64,000 nucleotides of DNA. It comes from Clytia hemisphaerica. Lineage: Eukaryota > Cnidaria > Hydrozoa > Leptothecata > Clytiidae. Below the pieces are notes generated by a model. It was not told where the DNA came from. It did not search any database and saw nothing but the letters and a program-made list of their open reading frames with translations. The translations under genes and the position numbers were made by a program. Shown here piece after piece: positions 11,923 to 42,319 of the stretch; positions within the stretch are counted from its first letter, which is position 1, and the number at the start of each line of letters is the position of its first letter. The stretch lies in the NCBI GenBank assembly GCA_902728285.1, contig CACVBU010000713.1, positions 1-64,000 of the forward strand. The letters are read 5' to 3'.

Positions 11923-12957
11923 CCGTGAGTGGTCCTAAATCCGACAGCCCTGCCAGGCAAAATTCCAAGCACTTTTCCCACTGGCCGTTTTTGATCAAGA
12001 AATTGAGTTTCAGCCATGCCATTGCTATTATCTGAGACCCCCCCCCTAACGGACTCCTAGTTAAGAGTTTATTAATGATATCAAGAATTAAAATGCAACA
12101 AAAATAAGTACTTTTCTTTGGTAACATAAACAAAATTATCATTTACTAGTAACTATAATAGAATACACTTTAACCATGCATGGATAGGGGCCGCAGCTCC
12201 ACTTTGAATGGCCCTAAAAAAACAAATGTTTTGATATTTTTCTAATGAGCCTTTGATGTTGATTTCGTCAAAAGGATGGCAAGAGAGAAAAACACAGAAA
12301 GAGAGAAGAAAAAATATTATATTGTTGAAAGATATAAAGAATGCGAGAGAAATTGAGCTTACCTTTGATTATAGAGTAAATAACTTTGACTATTGTTTAC
12401 TAAGGTTTACTGTCTATATTTTTCCGACTTTTTATGACTCAAAAATTTTTTTTCTTCAAATATTGAGTTTCAAAACTCAATTTAAAATTGAGTTTTCTGA
12501 CCGTATAACGGCCACAGAAAAGTGCTTGGAATTTTCACTGCCTGTCTAAATCTGACCCCCCAAATAACTGTTATGAAAAAAAATTCTATGTTTACAAACA
12601 TTTCCTCTCCAAGTTGAACAATAAACTATTGCAAGAACTCTTGAAACAAAACATCTAACAGTATGACTATAATGTCAAGATCTGAAGATGTCAATTAATG
12701 AGATCAAAAACGTGTGAGTTGTAAAAATAATTACCTCTATTATTTTGAATCCGTTGCTCCTGTTTAACGTTGACAATTCGGACAAATTTGTATAAAAGCA
12801 ATTATTGTTATTTGGTTCAATTGGTTCAGTGTATCAAATTTCTCAGTTTAGTTGACACTTTGGTATCTTCGTTGTGTCACAGTTTTTATTTTAGTTTGTA
12901 TCTTTGAAAGACCCTATCAGATTTAGGCAGGGCTGTCGGATTTAGGACCACTCACGG
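11923..12957. mobile_element. TA-flanked TIR element, copy B (inside the SINE)
   Basis: The TIRs are 32 bp and perfect (starting CCGTGAGTGGTCC), flanked by TA at 11921-11922 and 12958-12959. It is the same family as copy A at 7188-8230. Its own two ends are identical but differ from those of copy A at three positions. It carries an unrelated insert, 11954-12544, close to its left end. Confidence 0.85.
11954..12544. mobile_element. Third-level nested TIR element
   Basis: The left end CAGGCAAAATTCCAAGCAC and the right end GTGCTTGGAATTTTCACTGC are inverted repeats, allowing a 3-bp gap. Copy A lacks this block at the equivalent position, which supports insertion into copy B. A related right-arm sequence recurs near 59820-59915. 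The open frame at 12253-12549 inside it is not protein-like. Confidence 0.65.
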
Positions 12958-13128
12958 TACTTGGTGCCTCTCTGCTTGATGCTCAGCAACTAAAGAGACG
13001 GATCAAGGGTAAGTGGAGAAATCCAGGGAAAGGAGTGGCACCCTCCCCTACCTTCAGGTAGACAGCTATACGAAAAGGGAGCCTTCGGGTCGCCCTCGAC
13101 TGCGGTCGCAAACTTACTTACTTAGGGC

Positions 13129-13479
13129 TTGGCTAGGGTTCAGAAGGCCAGGAATCCACCCCACCGTACTATCGTAAAATGGATCCTTAAAGCATGGGAA
13201 CAAATCAGCCCAGAAACAATCAAAACATCATTCAAATTATGTGCACTCAACCTTGCAGTTGATGGGACTGAGGACCAAAAGATACATTGTTTCAAAGAAG
13301 GTCAGCCATGTCACAAAGGAAAGGAGATTTTGGAAAGCCAGCTCTCGATTTTGACTAAAAAAGATGTTGATCCATTTAGTGAGATAGATATCAATGACGG
13401 GGATATTTTCGAAGCGACACCTGATTTCCTAACTATCGATTCAGACCATGAGGATCCTGAGGACATTGATATAATATAA
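13129..13479 (+). pseudogene. C-terminal remnant of a pogo/Tigger-type transposase
   Basis: About 116 codons translate to a transposase-tail pattern: arginine-rich PPHRTIVKWILKAW, then SPETIKTSFKLCAL, a DGTED acidic motif and an acidic C-terminus. This tail follows the DDE catalytic core in pogo-like elements (family recognition, no search done). The catalytic core is absent, and a SINE with its own duplication abuts directly upstream. I read it as a decayed fragment. A different DDE or helix-turn-helix family remains possible. Confidence 0.55.
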
Positions 13480-13754
13480 GATTGTATAATTGTAATGTCT
13501 ATATGAATGAAAAGAAGGAATGAAAGAAATACTGCAATTTTGAAAATAATTTAATTAGCGCCTTAGCGCCCCGGCTCAATTAGCCGTCCTGGCTCGAATA
13601 GGCGCCCCCTCAAAAGGGTTAAGGTGAACAAAGTAAAGAATGAATCTGATTGGTCGATGGAATATGTCCTTCAGTCTAAAGGATCATCCAGGCTAGTTCA
13701 ATTTATTCCAATAAAGTATGAGCCCGAACACCGAAGGACTAGATAGGACTTTTT

Positions 13755-14090
13755 GTGATTGGACTTGCAAATGTTGTGTTTTCTGTGTTTTGTGTGTTCG
13801 ATCAAATAGCTGCAAAAAATTCATTTTTTGTGATTGGACTTGCAAATGTTGTGTTTTAAGTGTTTTGTGTGTTCGATCCATTAGCTGCAAAAAAGTTATT
13901 TTTTATGATCGGACTTGCAAATGTTGTGTTTTCTGTGATCGATCCAATAGCTGCAAAAAATTCATTTTTTGTGATTGGACTTGCAAATGTTGTGTTTTCT
14001 GTGTTTTGTGTGTTCGATCCAATAGCTGCAAAAAATTCATTTTTTGTGATTGGACTTGCAAATGTTGTGTTTTCTGTGTTTTTTGTGTTC
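13755..14090. repeat. 75-bp minisatellite, five copies
   Basis: Copies begin at about 13755, 13830, 13905, 13971 and 14046 with TGATTGGACTTGCAAATG or a close variant. Four steps are 75, 75, 66 and 75 bp, all multiples of three, so frames stay open on both strands through the array. The translated units are low-complexity and lack a start context, so I do not call a gene. Confidence 0.85.
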
Positions 14091-14275
14091 AAACGTCATT
14101 AAGGAATGACCAGACTCGAATCTAATCTTCATCGCCAAAAAGACAAAAACAATGTTTTTTTACCACCAATCAGATGGTCAGAAAAGTCACAACTTTAAAT
14201 TCGAATTCAAATCGAGCATTGAAATATTAATTGAGCGTGGTCCGTTATTCATAAGGCTTGACCTCACTTTTAATT

Positions 14276-14584
14276 AACACCCCCTTTCTCACAGACCCAC
14301 TGGTAACCCTTCCCACTGGAAAAATTGGCCAAAATATCGTCCCCGCTGGAAAATTATACCCCAATTTTCGTCCCCACTGAAAATAATCAAATAGACCAAT
14401 CCTCACTGCAAAATATTAGGTTATTTTTACCATCCCTTCTGCATTTTCTGACTTCAAAACAAAAGAATTTAAAAAATCCAGGTCATAAAAAATAAGGGAA
14501 TATCGATCCCCATCGAGTTTCATTCTGCTATTTTTACCCCCACTGACTGAAATAATTCTACCGGGTCTATGAGAATGGGGTTTA
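14276..14584. mobile_element. TIR repeat, family with 44032-44335
   Basis: The left end ACACCCCCTTTCTCACAGAC is roughly mirrored by the right end GGGTCTATGAGAATGGGG. The interior has repeated CCCCACTG-type words. The same layout is found at 44032-44335 inside a fucosyltransferase intron, with related CAGTGGGGAT words at 23672-23890. Confidence 0.6.
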
Positions 14585-14626
14585 TTATTAACACCTTACA
14601 TGGGACGACCATGTGAAGAAAGCAAC

Positions 14627-14856
14627 TACTTTAATGAGATTAAATTTTGCGATATTAAATTTCGCGAGCGAGAACACTTGCAAAATTTTCTGGATTTAAT
14701 TTCGCAAATAAGCCTGAAAACAGCTGAAAAATTGAGGCTTGGGACTGTTTCTCCGCCTAAAATGCAATTTTAAAAAAATTTTGTGGTGGATTAAAAATGG
14801 CAATAATTCACGAAATCGCAAAATTTAATCTCGCGAAAGCTAATTCGATTAAAGTA
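14627..14856. mobile_element. TCGCGA-type MITE, copy 1
   Basis: It is bounded by TACTTTAAT and ATTAAAGTA. It contains inverted copies of GATTAAATTTCGCGA-like sequence and shares its core with the copy at 47781-48078 (ends, CTGGATTTAATTTCGC, TTTCTCCGCC). Confidence 0.75.
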
Positions 14857-17428
14857 CAAAAGCGTACACCACGCTTAAAAACCTCGCCCTCATCAAAGGA
14901 TACTATACCAAGTCTGTTATCTGTTTGATTCAAAGTTCTCATTCAGTCACCATTTAAGACGAAAGTGTATATCACCGTCTATTAAGAGTTATTGATTTGA
15001 TTCTTATAAATTATATGCTTATAAGAAAATTAATATTGTCATATTGCGTGCCATCCTTTGTTTACTTTGTAAGGACTGATTACCTAAGGTAGATCACCGT
15101 CTATCAAGAGCTATTAATTTGATTCTTATAAAGTACATGCTTATGAGAAAAATAAATATGCTCATAATACTTTCGCTAGGCGAAATTAACAAGACACAAA
15201 ACGGGCACAAAACACAGATAGTAAGTCCTATCATAAAAAATGAATTTTGGTGGGGGGGGGGTTTCAAATTAGCGTCAATTTGATGTTAGTCATGGGAAGA
15301 ATCGATATGTGAGTGACCCCTAAGGTGTTATATTTTTGAATTATTTCAAGTGTTTTTTTTCTCAGGGTAAGTAAGCCACTTGAAGGCGAAATCATCACGT
15401 TGAAACTTTAGCTATATTGAATTGTCTAATGTTGACATGCCTCATCTAATTCAGACACCCTTTTCAGAGATATGAAAAATAGTAAGGTTGGAATCACTGA
15501 TTGAAGTAGATGTTTTCCCCTCTCTTGCCCTCTCTCTGACTATGAATAAAAATAAAGCAAAGAAATAAAGTTTCGTCAATCAGTGATTTTATTTTTATTT
15601 TATTTATTCTTTATTTTAAGTTGGGTGATTCACACCTTCTATTAATCCCAGCTGCTAAAGACAGTTAGTAGAAGTACTTTGATTTGTGAAGCGTCTTTAC
15701 TTCACATAGAACAAAAGAAAATAGCAAAAGAACAAAGAAATTACCCATAGCCATCATTTAGCAACCATGGGGAATCGCGATTTTACGGAAATGAGAATCC
15801 TCATTGAATAAAGCATCTTTTGAAAATTTCATTCTTCCCCATAAATGCAAAAATGAAAAACGAAGAAGGTTTCGTTTTTGATCACCATTTTAATCTGCCA
15901 TGAAGTGTTATCTTTATCTTAACAATTCGTAAACTACGTCACAGCAACGGAGCACTGACTTGTAGTTTTATGACTTGTTCTCACTCGTTTAGTTTCCGTA
16001 ATAAAAAGAAAGTCGTTATTGTGAACGTGCTTATAATCAAGGTACTTCTGCTAACTGAAAGATGGGTGTCAAAATAAGAAGAGGGATGAGTCAACATTAG
16101 ACCAACTTATAATAGGCTAAAGTGTACCTGAAATCCAAGATTCTCAAGTTTGTATTTCAGTGGTAAGATTTTAGAAATAACTTGGTTAGGTATTCGGAAT
16201 TTAGGGAATCACAATTAGAGATTAAGGATTCAAACTTTGATTGAATTTTTCAAAAAATCTAATCAACTTGACCTTCAAATAAAAGGAATATGGTAGAAAA
16301 GATTCTTGAGTTTCATTTCCACCAAAAATAATCGCTCTCTATTACAGTTTTCGAGCTGTAAAAATCGCAGACTATCGAATTTAGGGATTTGCAATATAGG
16401 CACCAAGTGAACAACTCGGCCTTGTGTAGAGTAGATGGGCTTACTTACTTCTGTTGAACTTTTAAATATTGGAATAAGTTTAGCACTACATGTTTTTTAT
16501 AAGAACAAACTATAAGAACAATTGCTAAAATCCTACAGAGTAAGAACAAGTTAAGAACATTTTAAGGCTATCTATGGACTCTAAAACACACACTCGATTT
16601 CTTAAGAAAATGGACAAAAGTACTCAAAAATGTCAAAAATAAGAACATGTTAAGAACATTTTTAGGCTTAAGACTCAAAAATTTAACAAAATCCCAAGGC
16701 TTTCAAAAATTTTGGATGTTCTCGTATAAAATAAGACGTAATATAAGGTCCCATTCTCACCAAAAATCCTTAATTTCAAATACCTCAAATTTTACAATTA
16801 AATGAGGCTTAGCTCTCTGGTGATATGGGCTCTATCTTTCTTAACTTGTTTTGCTTAATCCTTAGAATCTGGAGTAAATTTGCCTTGACACTGGAAAGTG
16901 GAGATGCCTAAAATATACTGACTTGAGAGGTGCAACCACGGTTTGTACTAAGGGGAAAAAATTTCGATTTTGACCCTCTAATACAGTATGCCTTCAAATG
17001 GCCCATCATAGTGTATCATAGTGTCCTCTGGGGTTGGTTCCCCCTACTAAAAATCCAAATTTTTCTCTATTCCCTCTTCTTTTTTATCCCTTTTTTAAAT
17101 TTTTGATCCCCCTTTTTTTGCTTTCCCCCAGTTATTTGACGATTTTGTGGTTCCCCTATATGGTTAACATAAAAATCAAGCATCAGTTTGTAAAGTTTTG
17201 GGCAAAAAGGGGTACCCAATAAGTAGCCCAATTGGGGCCTCTACATTCTGGGAACACCCAATAAACCCAATAACTGATAATAACCATTATTAAACACAAT
17301 ACCCCAAAAGCACAGAATTGTAGATATGAAAATTTTACGATGAAAAAATAGCTGTTTCAAGGAGGTCTAAGCATTCAGCAAAATCTGCATGATTTTTTAG
17401 TGATTAGAACATAACTTTGAATCTCAAG
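14857..17428. other. Intergenic upstream of ZNF330
   Basis: A direct repeat of about 65 bp lies at 14971-15036 and 15092-15157 (ATCACCGTCTAT start). A dispersed AAGAACATGTTAAGAACATT repeat lies at about 16490-16740. It recurs near 40025-40180 and, inverted, near 31145-31260 and 40880-41065. A poly-G run is at 15252-15261. No gene or recognisable promoter motif was seen. Confidence 0.55.
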
Positions 17429-35507
<18,079 letters not shown>

Positions 35508-35702
35508 TACATTTTCTTTTTGAAAATTTTGAATTTTATTTTTTTGGATCCAGAATTTTATTTATGCAAAATTTAAAAGAATCGATACAGAAACATAATG
35601 AGAACAAAAGGCTAAGTAATTTATTTGCTCCCTTATCTAAAGACTTTTTTAAGTTGTCGAGAAAAAAAACTATCGTCGATTGAGGTAAAAGTAATCCTTT
35701 CT

Positions 35703-37307
35703 GGACCTACCTCGGAGGTCCTATAAATTAACCGATGTCCGTCCGTCCGTCTGTTACCGTCTTTTAGTAGGGTGAAATTTGTAAAATCGCTCGATTTTTT
35801 TATTCAAAGCACTTGTTATACATTTTTGGAAAGCTAAGTGGTAGGGGAATCAAAATAACTTGGGTGCCAATTTTTTTTCGGACACTTTGTTGTGATTTTC
35901 GGACAAATATGACGGTCTCAGGCAAAAATTATAGGGTCAAAAATTAATGAAAATTTTAGCTTGAGAAAATAGAGACTTATTGTATATTTTTGAAAAGCTC
36001 TCGAAAAATTAAGATTAGAGATATATTGCGAGTATAGGCGATTTCAGTACCTAACTCGAGATATTGAGCGTCTAAAAGCGCAAAAACTGGACACAACAGC
36101 TGTTTCTGGCTGAAAAACACTGTTTTTAAGGGTTAATATCTCGAGTTAGTAGAGAAATCACCTATACTTGCAATATATCTCTAATCTTAATTTTTTGAGA
36201 GCTTTCCAAAAATATACAACAGATCTCTATTTATATTAATTTTTGACCTTTTAATTTTTGCCTGAGACCGTCATATTTGTCCGAAAATCACACCAAAGTG
36301 TCCGAAAAAAAAATGGCACCCAAATTATTTTGATTCCCCTACCCCTTAGCTTTCCAAAAATGTATAACAAGTGCTTTGACTAAAAAAATCGAGCGACCTA
36401 AAAAAAACGAACAAATTTCCCTCTACTATTTCTCAGGATTGGCTCATTAGTCTTTTCTGATTTTTGACACAATGATGCAAAATGGCAATGCCCAAAATGT
36501 GATGGAGCCCGATTTTCGAAAAAAAAATATGCCGGAAAAACTGTTTTTTTGGCATTTTCTCGAGATTTTATCATTAGTTTTTTCTGTTTTTTTGTTCAAA
36601 GATGCGTATTAACAATGCCCAAAACATGACAGAGTCCGATTTTTTGAGGAAAATGCCGGTAATATGCCGGAAATCGCCGTTTTTCTGGATTTTCATTGGA
36701 CTTTTTCCTTACAATTGGTTGTTTTTTCATTCAAAAACATTATTAATAGCAATGTCCAACATCAAGCATGTTTCAATTTTCAATAAAATTGATTTTTGAA
36801 GCCGGAACTATTTCAAAATCGCCGGAACAACCTTTTTTCGCCGGAAAGACAGTATTTCTTGAATTTCTCGATCTGTACTTTTTTTTTAATGAAATTTTGC
36901 ACACTGATGCAAAATGACAATACCTAAAATGTGAGTTTAGGGAAACTGAGCATTGGTAGTTTTTTCTTATTTTTTACGTAGTGATATAGAATGGTAGTAA
37001 TTAATTCCTGATGGAGCCCGATTTTCAAAAAAAAAAAATTTTTTTGGACACATTTGGGCTAAGAAGTGCCTAACATGGTTTTCTTTTTGGGAAAATTCAC
37101 TTTTTATCGTCAACAGGGAAATCACGCTATAATGTTTATTCACCCCAGTATCTACGACTATAAGTCATACGACTTCAACTATACTTCACAGGTCGATATT
37201 AATTTGAGCTGTGATACTTACGGTAATCTATTCAAGCTGAACATTACACTTTTTTACTCTCTTGCTATTTGTCCTATTCTTATCTGATTCTCATCGTCAG
37301 GTAGGTC
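35703..37307. mobile_element. GGACCTACC-family element, second copy
   Basis: It starts GGACCTACCTCGGAGG followed by CCTATAAATTAACC and a GTCCGTCCGTCC stretch. It ends at CAGGTAGGTC. The interior has the family words TTTTCTGATTTTTGAC, GATGGAGCCCGATTTTCGAA and TGGGC. A fold-back element interrupts it near the left end. Confidence 0.6.
35766..36428. mobile_element. Fold-back element with about 260-bp arms
   Basis: The left arm, about 35770-36060, and the right arm, about 36120-36428, are reverse complements. Matching anchors are ATCGCTCGATTTTTTT with AAAAAAATCGAGCG, ATATGACGGTCTCAGGC with GCCTGAGACCGTCATAT, and AACTCGAGATATT with AATATCTCGAGTT. Its edges interrupt the ACCAGCTTTTCTCGAGATTGG context seen uninterrupted in other copies. 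Confidence 0.8.
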
Positions 37308-37942
37308 AATTCAGCATGTTGCTTGTTTCATTAAAAGTTCTTTGTATCAAATTTTAGCGAAATTTTTAATAAATCATAACTACACTACGATACGAAATCT
37401 GTTGCCTGATTGTATAAACTTCATGAAGATTTAAAAAGTCTGCATTCAATGTGTTTTATTTGATTTGAATGCAAGCTACTGTTGCAATACAATTTCCTTT
37501 GAACATTTTTAATTTTTTAAATTTTTAGGTATTTTTCCATTTGATTCATACAGGATACGTAAAGACTGGTGATGTCTTTTCAACAGAACGGAGAGGTAAA
37601 CTGCTGTCGATTTTTCTTGATTGGTAACTTAGATTTGATGTTTCGAGATGATTTTTTTACAATGGAAGGGCAGAAATTATACTTGTCTCATTTTCATGAC
37701 TGGCTATTCATAAGATTCAATTTTTCCCTGCTATGAATTTACCTTTTGATAAAACAGTGTAGTCATCATAACTCGAATGTTTCCTTAACTCAAACAAGTT
37801 TTCTGGTCCCTTCAGTTAATAATGCCATATAAACCTTAACCTCAATAACTGGAAATTTCCTTAACTCGAAGTGTTCGAGTTATGGAGAATCCACTGTATA
37901 TCTCATCTCTTCTCTTCTTCTTTCCAGCTATAATTCTTCATT
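37308..37942. other. Upstream region of the first fucosyltransferase
   Basis: No gene was seen. A splice acceptor (TTCTTTCCAG near 37920-37927) just before the ATG at 37943 suggests a 5' untranslated exon further upstream. A CTTAACTCGAA segment near 37790-37890 recurs near 41340-41460. Confidence 0.45.
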
Positions 37943-39808
37943 ATGATCTCGAACAAGAGAGGAATGAGATTAATGGTTCTTTACGTAATCATATTCGCGC
38001 TAACATCCACATTTTTCATGTGGTACAGTATCGACCATCTGCGCATGCGTCAGATCCCGCATCAATCAATGACTCAGATCCAACCCTCTTGTAACTGTAC
38101 CACCTGTTCAAAAGATAAAAATCTTGGAAACGCAAAGTCCGATTTTCAAAGTGTTCGTGAAGTTGCTAAATCTCTCAAAGTTGTCACGAATGAGATAGAT
38201 TATTTCACACAATCAAAAAGCACAATGTTTGATCGTTCACTTTCTATTTACGATCCAGAGGACCAGAATATACTTCAAACGTTATTTCCAATCGATGAAA
38301 ATGGTGTCGAAACATATTCTAAAAATCGTCTCCTAAATCAATTAAATGTACGTTTAAAACACGCAGAACCGAAACTCATATTAGTAAATTTCTATGATAA
38401 CCATTTAACAGCTAGTGCAATACATAATAATGTATGCCCTGTTGACAATTGTCAACTGACCTCAGACAAGAAACAATTTCGTAATGCTGATGCAGTCATT
38501 TCTCATCAGATTCCTAAACGCATCCGAAGACCTGTACAAAAACCAGACCAGATTTGGATATATCACCAACTAGAATCGCCAGCTACAATACCGTATATTA
38601 CTGGGAATAAAGGGTCTGTGAATTGGACTGCCACTTTTCGTTCAGATAGTGTTTTGCCAACACCTTACGGACTGTTTATTCGTCATGACCATGTTAACGA
38701 AATGCCTCTAAAAGCGGATAAAAATTATGCGTTTGGGAAAACTAAAATAGCAGCTTGGTTTGTCTCGAATTGTGGAGGTTTTAACGGCCGTATGGCGTAT
38801 GTAAAAGAACTACAGAAATATATAAAGATTGATATTTATGGGTTTTGTGGGCCGTTGACATGCAAACGAGGCTTGGGTGGTGATAAATGTTTAGAAATTT
38901 TGAGAAGTGACTACAAATTTTATTTATCGTTCGAAAATTCCAATTGTCGGGATTACATTACGGAGAAATTCTTCCACAATGCTTTGCAGTAAGTATCTTT
39001 ACTCCAAAACTCATCAACATCAAATAGAAACTGGGAGTCATACGAAATTTCGACAAGATTTCAATATGTTCTAGAAGTAAAATGTGAAAGCTTTCTTTGC
39101 TTTACTTTTTCTTCTCTGCTTTTTCTTAAGATTAAAACTTTTGTGAACAGGGGGTCAATAAAAACACTTTACGAAATCATGACTGCTTTTTGACATAAAA
39201 GTATCGACACCACCCACTGGCCTTTTTCACGAAAGTATTCAAATTCAAAATCTTTTTCAAAACCAATTTGACATTCGTTCTTTCTTGATAAGTTCCTGGG
39301 GAATTTTCCATTTAAATGAATCTCTTCTATAGAGAAACTATAAACATGTCATCGCGATGTCCAGAATAACTTCTTGACTTGCGCCTTCCACCCCCCCCCC
39401 CTTTTGATTCGAACTTTTTCTCCAAGCGTTTTTGACATTTTTGTTAACTTAGTATTTCTTTACTTTCAATCTTCCAGGCATGACGTCATACCAATAGTAA
39501 TGGGAGCACATCCAGATGATTACAAGCGAGTTGCTCCACCCAATAGTTTCATACACGTGGACGAGTTCAACTCGCCAAGACAACTCGCCGAATACATGCA
39601 CATACTAGATAATAATGATGATTTATATAATGAATATTTTCGTTGGAAGGGTACTGGAGAGTTCATCAATACTAAATTTGTTTGTAGAGTCTGTGCAATG
39701 GTTCAGATTGCATCTATCTTTCCTATGTGGTATCGAGACATAAGCCAATGGTGGACTGAGGAACAATGTGTTCGCCCTGATCAATTCAAATGGTCCACTT
39801 GGAGATAA
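37943..39808 (+). CDS. GT10 alpha-1,3-fucosyltransferase, copy 1 (2 exons)
   Basis: The exons 37943-38988 and 39478-39808 join in phase 2, giving 458 residues. A short basic N-terminus and a hydrophobic anchor at about residues 9-29 make it a type II Golgi membrane protein. The GT10 landmarks follow in order: IWIYHQLESP, NWTATFRSDS...TPYG, KTKIAAWFVSNC, IDIYGFCG, then the donor-binding core FYLSFENSNCRDYITEKFF continuing into exon 2 as ALQHDVIPIVMGAHPDDY. The family transfers fucose from GDP-fucose to GlcNAc on N-glycans or Lewis-type antennae; which acceptor is used cannot be read here. Exon 2 is nearly identical to that of the next gene. Confidence 0.93.
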
Positions 39809-42319
39809 AAATGGATTGGTAAGTTCGTTTCATAGTTCACGTTTGTTCATCAGAAAACTTCAAAGCCTTTATAACCTTCTTTTCCTACCGTATTTTCAAC
39901 TTAAGTTTTTTAAGGATTTTGTTTTTACGAAGAAATTGAGTGAGAAATTTTGTTTTGAAGAGCATTGAACTGTTGCAGATTTGCTAAATCTTTTCAAACA
40001 GTGTGTACACAAGACCACCATGACCAAATTGTTAAGAACATTTTAAGGCTTTGCAGACCCTAAAATACCCAATTTCTTAAGAAAATGGTGAAAATAAGAA
40101 CATGTTAAGAACATTTTTAGGCTTAAAACTCGAAAAGTTAAGAACATCCGAAGCCTTTAAAATTTTGGATGTTCTTATTAAAAACGTGTATAAGCGGATT
40201 TAAGACGTTAAACTTTTTGAGATTTTGCTTTATCACGGAAAGTTTGTGCTCTTTCTATAGACTGGGAATCCAGTCGTTTATAACGTTTTTGTTGAAAGCG
40301 GGAAATTTTTATGTCGGGATATGGTTAAAATAAATTGATGCTCCTGTCAAGTTTTCTACTTCCTATTTTTTACTGAGTTAAGTCGTCAAGCATGCTAGAC
40401 TACTCTTTCTACAATAATGTACCAACTTCGAAGATCTTTGGGAACTTAGAGGATAAATGACCTTTCTGAATATAACTTAAGTTTGAATAAAGTTTTTTTG
40501 CTTGAGTACGGTAAGTACATCCTAAAAGAAAAGCCATCTAACTTTGAAAAACCAGAAATTTCGGACGTTCTTTAGAATCCGCAAAGATTTAGAATATTCT
40601 ACAATCTGTGGAAAAATTTGGCCTTGATACCGTATTCCCAAGCCGTGGTTTTCGAGTCTGTCCTGCTTATTTTTAAACGATATTGTTGAAATATTTTATA
40701 CTGAAGGTGTGTTACAGTGTTTTTCTTTTGAAATCTCATTAGAAGGATTCTGTATAGATACTTGCTGAGAAAGAAATGTTTTGCTCAAGAAATAAAATTA
40801 CGTCTTTACTGTGAAGTTGCTGAAGTTGTTAAATGCTTAGGTAGTGTGTTATGTTGTGATTTTTCAGCTTGTGTGTGTAATATAAATGTTCTTATATTCA
40901 CCATTTTGAAAGTATTTTCGTGCAATTCCCTTAGAAATTTGGCATTCAGAGTCCACCAAGCCTTAAAATGTTTAACTTGCTCTTGATATTTTGGCAATCG
41001 AATTCATGTTCTTATGAGATTTGTTCTCATAAAAAATGTTGTTCTCAATTTGTTCTCAAGCACATGAAGTTTGAATTTTAAAAATAAAAATCAAGCCTGA
41101 GGTATCCACTCTTACGAGCATAACTTGTTATAATTCCTCTCGTAATTGCCATTAATTCGATTTTCATTACACCTTAGATACTGCTGATGCGATTATTAAT
41201 TAAGCTAATTTTCTAAAACTCAAACTTCGTGCTATACTGATTCATGTGAAGTTTTTTAATGAAGTGAATGCTCATTTAGTAAGTTTTGACTAAATTTTAG
41301 TTTAGCTAAGTTCTTCTGGTTTGATGCTGTGGAATCTCTTTAACTCGAATGTCTTCTTAACTCGAACAAGTTTTGTGATCCCTTCCGACAACAATGCCTA
41401 ATAAACCTCACTCCATATCTCAAAGAAATTATATTCCTAATACGTGTTCGAGTTATGGAGACTCGATGAGTAAGTAGTAGAAGTTGAGTCTTCACGTTAA
41501 TTTTTATGGTCTTCAAAAGAGATTGATTCATTGTTCATGTAGTTTCTCTTTTTATACTTCTTGGCGACTAATTTTCTAAATGAAACATTGTCCTGCAGTG
41601 TCCAACTTGGTGCAGACTGTTTTAAAGGAAAAGCTTAGGAGGAGCATGTTAAATCTGTATTTTCTTTCTCCTAATGAGAGAACTGTGCTTTTTATTTCCC
41701 CCAACTGAGATTCGTTTTCTTGTAGCTAATTTAGTACATTCTAGAAAACGGGAACTGTTATTTCATTTATTCTAGTACAACAGTGTAAAGGGAAACCACT
41801 GAATTTTAACTCGAATGATAACATTTTTAGGTTTTTTGAACCCCCTTTGATTTCTATTGCATCGCTATATTTTATTGTAAATGGAAATGGTAACTTGAAG
41901 CTTAGACTGAAATTTAAGAGGGTTTTTTTTTGCTTTTTATCAGCAAACTTCGACCTTTTGACCAAAGAAGACATGTTCTTGTTTTCATTTTGCAATTTTT
42001 TGTTCTATATTTGATATATTCACCCCAAGTTTTTTTCGTTGCTGTAAAGGAAAGTCATAACAAAGTTTTGAAGGAATGATTCTGAAGGCTTTTTCATTGA
42101 GATTTCAATATTCCATCGAGCTGAGAAAGGACGGAAATGATTCAACGTTTCAACTTTTCCCTTGATAATCAAGTTCAACAATATTACAGAACGATTCAAG
42201 TTGTATGAAAATTATCATTCCTTCTTTTCGTCTTTTTTAGACATACAAAGATTTCACTAGACGGCATCATTCAAAAGATCACATGCGAAACCACCGTTTA
42301 ACAATAACTGAACCACGTC
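39809..42319. other. Intergenic between the two fucosyltransferases
   Basis: Dispersed AAGAACATGTTAAGAACATT-family repeats lie at about 40025-40180 and, inverted, 40880-41065. A CTTAACTCGAA segment like that upstream of copy 1 lies at 41340-41460. No further coding sequence was recognised. A TTTTTTAG acceptor near 42233-42240 may start the last 5' untranslated exon of copy 2. Confidence 0.5.

Larger units (their letters stand above)
11830..13122 (+). mobile_element. tRNA-derived SINE split by a later transposon
   Basis: The left part 11830-11898 is tRNA-like: an A-box-like TAGCACAAAGGTAGAGC, a possible 5-bp anticodon stem and a B box GGGTTCAATCCCC. The right part, 12960-13122, ends in a CTTA microsatellite tail. 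The 11-bp duplication TAGGGCTTGGC flanks the whole unit (11819-11829 and 13123-13133), which supports target-primed insertion of one SINE. The middle, 11923-12957, is a foreign TIR element, so the SINE itself is only about 260 bp. Confidence 0.65.

Noticed and set aside
12253-12549. 98-codon frame
   Set aside because: It lies in the innermost nested element and its end overlaps the terminal repeat; no domain.
13755-14090. CRISPR-like array
   Set aside because: The repeats are contiguous with no unique spacers, and this is an animal genome.
13718-14125. 135-codon cysteine-rich frame
   Set aside because: It is produced by the 75-bp minisatellite; the opposite strand is equally open and no start or splice context is convincing.
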